From Streptomyces sp. SolWspMP-5a-2 (GTDB lineage: Bacteria; Actinomycetota; Actinomycetes; Streptomycetales; Streptomycetaceae), in the NCBI RefSeq assembly GCF_900091845.1, contig NZ_FMCI01000044.1, positions 1-64,000 on the forward strand: a DNA stretch of 64,000 nt, in the 5' to 3' direction. The first letter of the stretch is position 1, and every line of letters starts with the position of its first letter. Below the pieces are notes generated by a model. The model saw only the letters and a program-made list of their open reading frames with translations. It made no database searches and was not told the origin of the DNA. Position numbers and translations under genes: made by a program. This document shows, piece by piece, positions 60,973-64,000 of the stretch.

Positions 60973-61860
60973 TCACCTGACCCGGGCGTAGTTGGCCAGG
61001 GTCCGGCGGGCCTCCTTGAGCAGGCCCATGCCGGTGGGGCGCGAGTCCTCCGTGCGGGTCGACGAGCTGGCGTTGTCCGGGTACTCGTCCTCGTCTTTGG
61101 TGCCCGGGCGCATCAACTGGCTCATCGTGTGCAGGACGACCGCCCGGCGCAGGTCCGCCGGCACGCCGGAGAAGTCGTGGTCTTCGGCGTGCGCGTTCCG
61201 AAGGGGCTGAAGGAGCGACACGACGGTGGTGTCGGGCAGGGTGCTGGGGGCGGGCGGGATCCAGGCCGGGTCGACGGTGACGGTCTCCTCGAGACCCGGG
61301 TCCCAGATCCGGTAGCGGCCGCCGGGCATGATCCCGGTCGGGTCGGCGACGGACAGGGTCGTGTCCCCCGCCTCCGCGCTGTCGGCGAGGACCGTGGCGG
61401 TGTGCCCGGCGACGTAGACGGCCTGGGTGAAGAGGTCGCCGCCCACGCCCGGGCTGCCGAACTGGAGGCTGCCGGACCAGGCCACGGTGCCGGCTGTGGC
61501 GAGCGAGACGACGATGTTCGTGTCCTGCTCCACCCACACGGTCGGGGTGGTGAGGACGGTCAGGGCGGTCGGCGCGTACCCGTAGCCGAAGCTGACGACC
61601 TGGAGGACGGGCCCGTGGTCGGCATGCAGCTTGAGGAGTTGGTCGGAGCCGACGAAGATCCGCTCGGTCTGCGTGTGCAGGTGGGCGCCGAGGGGCTGGT
61701 CGAGTTCGCTGTCGGCCCAGTCGGATGCGGCGAGGAGCAGGTTGGTGAGCTCGGCGGTCTGCGCGTCCGGATTGGTGCTGTCGACGTTGAGGCCCTGGGT
61801 GTCCAGGTAGGTCGGGTGGGCGCGGAATGCGGCGGCGGACACGTAGGGGACGGCGGGCAC
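60973..61860 (-). CDS. Head-tail connector/adaptor protein
   Basis: A 295-residue protein. The helical ends (YVSAAAFRAHPTYLD, ELTNLLLAASDWADSELDQPLG and DLRRAVVLHTMSQLMRPG) match gp6-like adaptors, while the middle (about 65-220) is a beta-rich insert with AGDTTLSVADPTGIMPGGRYRI. GTG at 61860. It lies between the capsid-side small genes and the tail terminator. Confidence 0.72.
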   Translation of the reverse strand: MPAVPYVSAAAFRAHPTYLDTQGLNVDSTNPDAQTAELTNLLLAASDWADSELDQPLGAHLHTQTERIFVGSDQLLKLHADHGPVLQVVSFGYGYAPTALTVLTTPTVWVEQDTNIVVSLATAGTVAWSGSLQFGSPGVGGDLFTQAVYVAGHTATVLADSAEAGDTTLSVADPTGIMPGGRYRIWDPGLEETVTVDPAWIPPAPSTLPDTTVVSLLQPLRNAHAEDHDFSGVPADLRRAVVLHTMSQLMRPGTKDEDEYPDNASSSTRTEDSRPTGMGLLKEARRTLANYARVR

Positions 61861-61889
61861 GTCACCTCCAGGGGGGCGGGGGCGGGCGG

Positions 61890-62261
61890 TCAGTCGGTTG
61901 CCGGTCCAGCGGCAGTCCGGGTCCAGGAGCCGTGCTCACAGCCGACTGCGGTGGTTCCGGGCCCGGTCGGCCAGCCGCCGGGGAAGCAGGTCGTGCACGG
62001 GGCGGGGGCGTCGGCCGCCCTCGGGGTGCTGCTGCTCTCGTCCCGGGGGTCTCCGACGGCAGGGACGTCGCTGTCGCCCGGCCCCGGCAGGGTGTCGGCG
62101 CCCGCCACCGGGCCGTCGCCGCTGTCCGGGGTTACGCCGGTGCTGGGGGCGCCGTCGTCCGGCGCGGACTCCTGGCTGCTGGTGGTGTCGGCTGCCGGGC
62201 CCTGGGTGTCGTCCGGGTTCGCGGTGCTGGTCTTCGGCGTCGTGGTCTTACGCGCAGCCAT
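61890..62261 (-). CDS. Small acidic phage protein with Cys motif
   Basis: A 123-residue protein. The first 85 residues are disordered-looking, rich in Asp/Ser/Pro/Thr/Gly after a basic start (MAARKTTTPKTSTAN); the end carries CTTCFPGGWPTG and VGCEHGSWTR, possibly a metal knuckle. ATG at 62261. Position next to the capsid gene suggests a decoration or scaffold-like function, but nothing proves it. Confidence 0.6.
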   Translation of the reverse strand: MAARKTTTPKTSTANPDDTQGPAADTTSSQESAPDDGAPSTGVTPDSGDGPVAGADTLPGPGDSDVPAVGDPRDESSSTPRAADAPAPCTTCFPGGWPTGPGTTAVGCEHGSWTRTAAGPATD

Positions 62262-62281
62262 GATTGCCCTTTCAGTTCTGG

Positions 62282-62554
62282 TCAGTTGTCGCGGCGGCAG
62301 GTGCCGCCGCAGCGGGAGCAGGTCGTGAAGAAGGCGCCGAACCCACAGTCGGAGCAGCGGTATCCGCCACGGGTGTGACCCCCGAGAGCGGAAGGGAACG
62401 CGCCGTACTCGCGCAGGGCGCGTTCGTGCTGGGGGTTGTCGACGGTGACGGTGCCGTCGCGGCCGGCGGTGTAGGAGGTGACGGTGCCGGTCTGAGCGCC
62501 CTGGATGTCGATGCCGCGGACGGCGCCGTCGGGCAGGCAGAGCTTGGGGGCCAT
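62282..62554 (-). CDS. Small zinc-ribbon protein near capsid gene
   Basis: A 90-residue protein. The N-terminal half is beta-like (IDIQGAQTGTVTSYTAGRDG) and the C-terminal end carries CSDCGFGAFFTTCSRCGGTC, a clear four- to five-Cys zinc ribbon. It follows the capsid gene by 77 bases and is 20 bases before the acidic protein. Similar small proteins are found after capsid genes in some streptomycete phages. Function unknown. Confidence 0.65.
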   Translation of the reverse strand: MAPKLCLPDGAVRGIDIQGAQTGTVTSYTAGRDGTVTVDNPQHERALREYGAFPSALGGHTRGGYRCSDCGFGAFFTTCSRCGGTCRRDN

Positions 62555-62631
62555 GAGGAACTCCGGGTGAGGGTGGGGAGCAGCGCCGGGGCCGCTCAGC
62601 GGCCGTAGGGCCCCGGCGCACGCGGGGCTGG

Positions 62632-64000
62632 TCAGGCCCGCTTGATGCCGGTGATCGCGCCGTTCCAGGCGGGGGCGTAGCAGACGAGGGTGCCCATCCA
62701 GTACGAGCTGGACTCGAAGGCGAACTGGGTGACGGGCCAGTCGACGCCCATCATGTCCTGGACGTTGTAGACCGCCCAGACGTCGCTGACCTCGGAGTCC
62801 GGGAGCGGGAGGGTGTCGGAGATGATCGGGGCGTTGCCCTGCGGGAGCCAGGGGTGGACTTCGACGTTGACGCCCTTGCCGGTGACCTCGTTGATGATCG
62901 TGTTGACGACGTCGCCGAGGGTGACCCCGGTGAGCTGGTCCTGGGTGATCGTCATCCGGTAGTTGCTGGACGTCGACGTCTTCAGCGAGTCGCTGAGCTG
63001 CTTGCGGTCGGAGCCGTTGAGCAGCGTGCGGTCGGGGTCGGCCTTCACGTTGTCGTACAGGGCCGCGAAGGCGTCCTGCCACTCCGAGCCCGGGTTCGAT
63101 GTCGACAGGGCCGCGTTCAGACGCTTGACGTAGCCGGAGTCCGCGCCGGTGCAGATCGGCAGGATGCCGTCGTAGCCCGCGGTGTACGCCGTGGTGTCCC
63201 CGGTGACTGCCGAGGCCGCCGTGCCGGACGTCGGGAGTGCCCCCTGGAGGGTGAAGGTGTTCGTCCCCGTCCGGCCGGCGTACCAGCGGGCGGAGTCGCC
63301 GGGGTCCGAGGAGCCGGTGGACACGTACACCCGCATGCCGGTGGCGCCGGCGGGGAGGGTGACGGTGACGTCGACGACCTGGCTCGAGGGGGCGACGGTC
63401 GCCGCGCTGGAGAGCACGGACTGTCCGAAGTCGCCGGCGTCGGCGGTGACCTTGACGTAGATGTTCGTGCTGACGCCGGACAGCGCGGTCTCGCCGGTCG
63501 CCGCCGAGCGGGCGGTCAGGGTCACGTTCGAGGGCGCGGCCAGGGCCCCGAGGAAGCCTCGCCCGCTGGTGCCGCGGCCCAGGAGCAGCATCCGCTCCTC
63601 CAGCAGCATGCTCGAGTAGAGCAGGCTGGTGCGGGAGAGCTGCCGGATGTCCTGGTAGCCCTGGCCTGCGTACTGCGCGGACCAGGTGACCGCGTCCGAC
63701 ACGGAGAACTGGCTGTAGGGGACGGTCTTGTCGTAGCCCGCGTACGTGATCTTCGGGCCGCGCGCGTAGTACAGCGAGTTCGCCGCCCCGGACGGGGCGA
63801 AGTTCGTCTGCGTCGTGTCCTGGATACCGGGGTGGATGTTGGCGACGCCGCCGGTCGCCGTACCCGTGAACCCGGAGATGACCTTGAACTGGTGGGCCAG
63901 GCCGATGCCCTTGCGGCGCGGCAGCCGGTTGCGGATCGGGGTCGGCCGCGGTGTGAGCATCTTCGCCGGGGCCTCGAGGTCGTACGCGACCAGGCCGCTG
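62632..64000 (-). CDS. Major capsid protein (N-terminus beyond window)
   Basis: At least 455 residues. The frame is open to the window edge, and the upstream codons (AYDLEAPAKMLTPRPTPIRNRLP) are the usual capsid N-arm region, so the true start lies beyond 64000. Features of an HK97-like capsid: long N-terminal arm, LLYSSMLLEERMLLLG, an inserted Ig-like beta domain (about residues 145-245 from the first Met), then RTLLNGSDRKQLSDSL and IINEVTGKGVNVEVHPWLP. It is the farthest-right late gene seen. Confidence 0.85.
   Translation of the reverse strand, partial: SGLVAYDLEAPAKMLTPRPTPIRNRLPRRKGIGLAHQFKVISGFTGTATGGVANIHPGIQDTTQTNFAPSGAANSLYYARGPKITYAGYDKTVPYSQFSVSDAVTWSAQYAGQGYQDIRQLSRTSLLYSSMLLEERMLLLGRGTSGRGFLGALAAPSNVTLTARSAATGETALSGVSTNIYVKVTADAGDFGQSVLSSAATVAPSSQVVDVTVTLPAGATGMRVYVSTGSSDPGDSARWYAGRTGTNTFTLQGALPTSGTAASAVTGDTTAYTAGYDGILPICTGADSGYVKRLNAALSTSNPGSEWQDAFAALYDNVKADPDRTLLNGSDRKQLSDSLKTSTSSNYRMTITQDQLTGVTLGDVVNTIINEVTGKGVNVEVHPWLPQGNAPIISDTLPLPDSEVSDVWAVYNVQDMMGVDWPVTQFAFESSSYWMGTLVCYAPAWNGAITGIKRA

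Larger units (their letters stand above)
40598..64000. mobile_element. Siphovirus-type prophage, left part (right end outside window)
   Basis: A tyrosine integrase at 40753-41928, an excisionase-like and a Cro/CI-like gene, a GH25 lysis module and a contiguous leftward block of tail and head genes up to a capsid gene cut by the window edge define an integrated phage. Late genes are on the minus strand. The left junction must lie in 40598-40752; without the right junction the core site cannot be fixed. No tRNA gene is seen at the junction. Terminase, portal and replication genes are expected to the right. Confidence 0.92.

Overview
The window is high-GC actinobacterial DNA with the codon use, GTG/TTG starts and gene content of a Streptomyces chromosome. 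As I remember it, the order rppA-P450-cupin, murT-gatD, pfkA, rocD, urease, bio genes matches the S. coelicolor SCO1206 to about SCO1255 region, so the first 40.6 kb is core chromosome. The last 23.4 kb is the left part of an integrated siphovirus-type prophage that runs off the right edge. I saw no tRNA, rRNA, insertion sequence or CRISPR array.

Core, left to right: a flaviolin/THN pigment cassette (rppA, CYP158-like P450, MomA-like cupin); an acyl-CoA dehydrogenase divergent from a TetR regulator; peptide deformylase; murT-gatD for lipid II amidation; 6-phosphofructokinase; a CtaG-like membrane protein; a four-gene overlapping operon (LytTR regulator, small membrane protein, Na+/solute symporter, LytS-type kinase); an Lrp regulator; a guanidine-modifying enzyme coupled to ornithine aminotransferase; a PAS/GAF/SpoIIE-phosphatase protein; PlsC; secreted tripeptidyl aminopeptidase; urease ureABCFGD with a GlnR-like box; an orphan Phd antitoxin; a cyclic-di-AMP riboswitch in front of an NlpC/P60 cell-wall hydrolase; a WhiJ-type trio (ATPase, XRE with a TTA codon, DUF397); the biotin genes bioF and bioB-bioA-bioD; a Fic-like/RHH pair; a GNAT enzyme; a CNNM/CBS pair with a structured leader; and an SGNH hydrolase.

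Prophage: tyrosine integrase at the left end, a small excisionase-like gene, a Cro/CI-type regulator with an operator-like array, several small conserved proteins and an XRE-TPR/HAD pair, then leftward-transcribed late genes. In transcription order (right to left) these are major capsid protein (cut by the window edge), zinc-ribbon and acidic small proteins, head-tail adaptor, tail terminator, major tail protein, tail-assembly chaperones with a probable -1 frameshift, an HK97-gp10-like protein, tape measure, tail hub/minor tail protein with a LamG-like domain, a C1q-like tip protein, a 0.6-kb gene-free stretch with long palindromic repeats, and a lysis module (GH25 endolysin, holin-like and membrane proteins). 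Terminase and replication genes must lie beyond the window.

The points most worth checking are the Cys-Gly-Ser-His repeat tail on biotin synthase, the chaperone frameshift that lacks a standard slippery heptamer, the 46-bp palindromic repeats in the prophage, the degenerate Fic motif with an RHH partner, the possible arginine dihydrolase beside RocD, and the leader in front of the CNNM genes.
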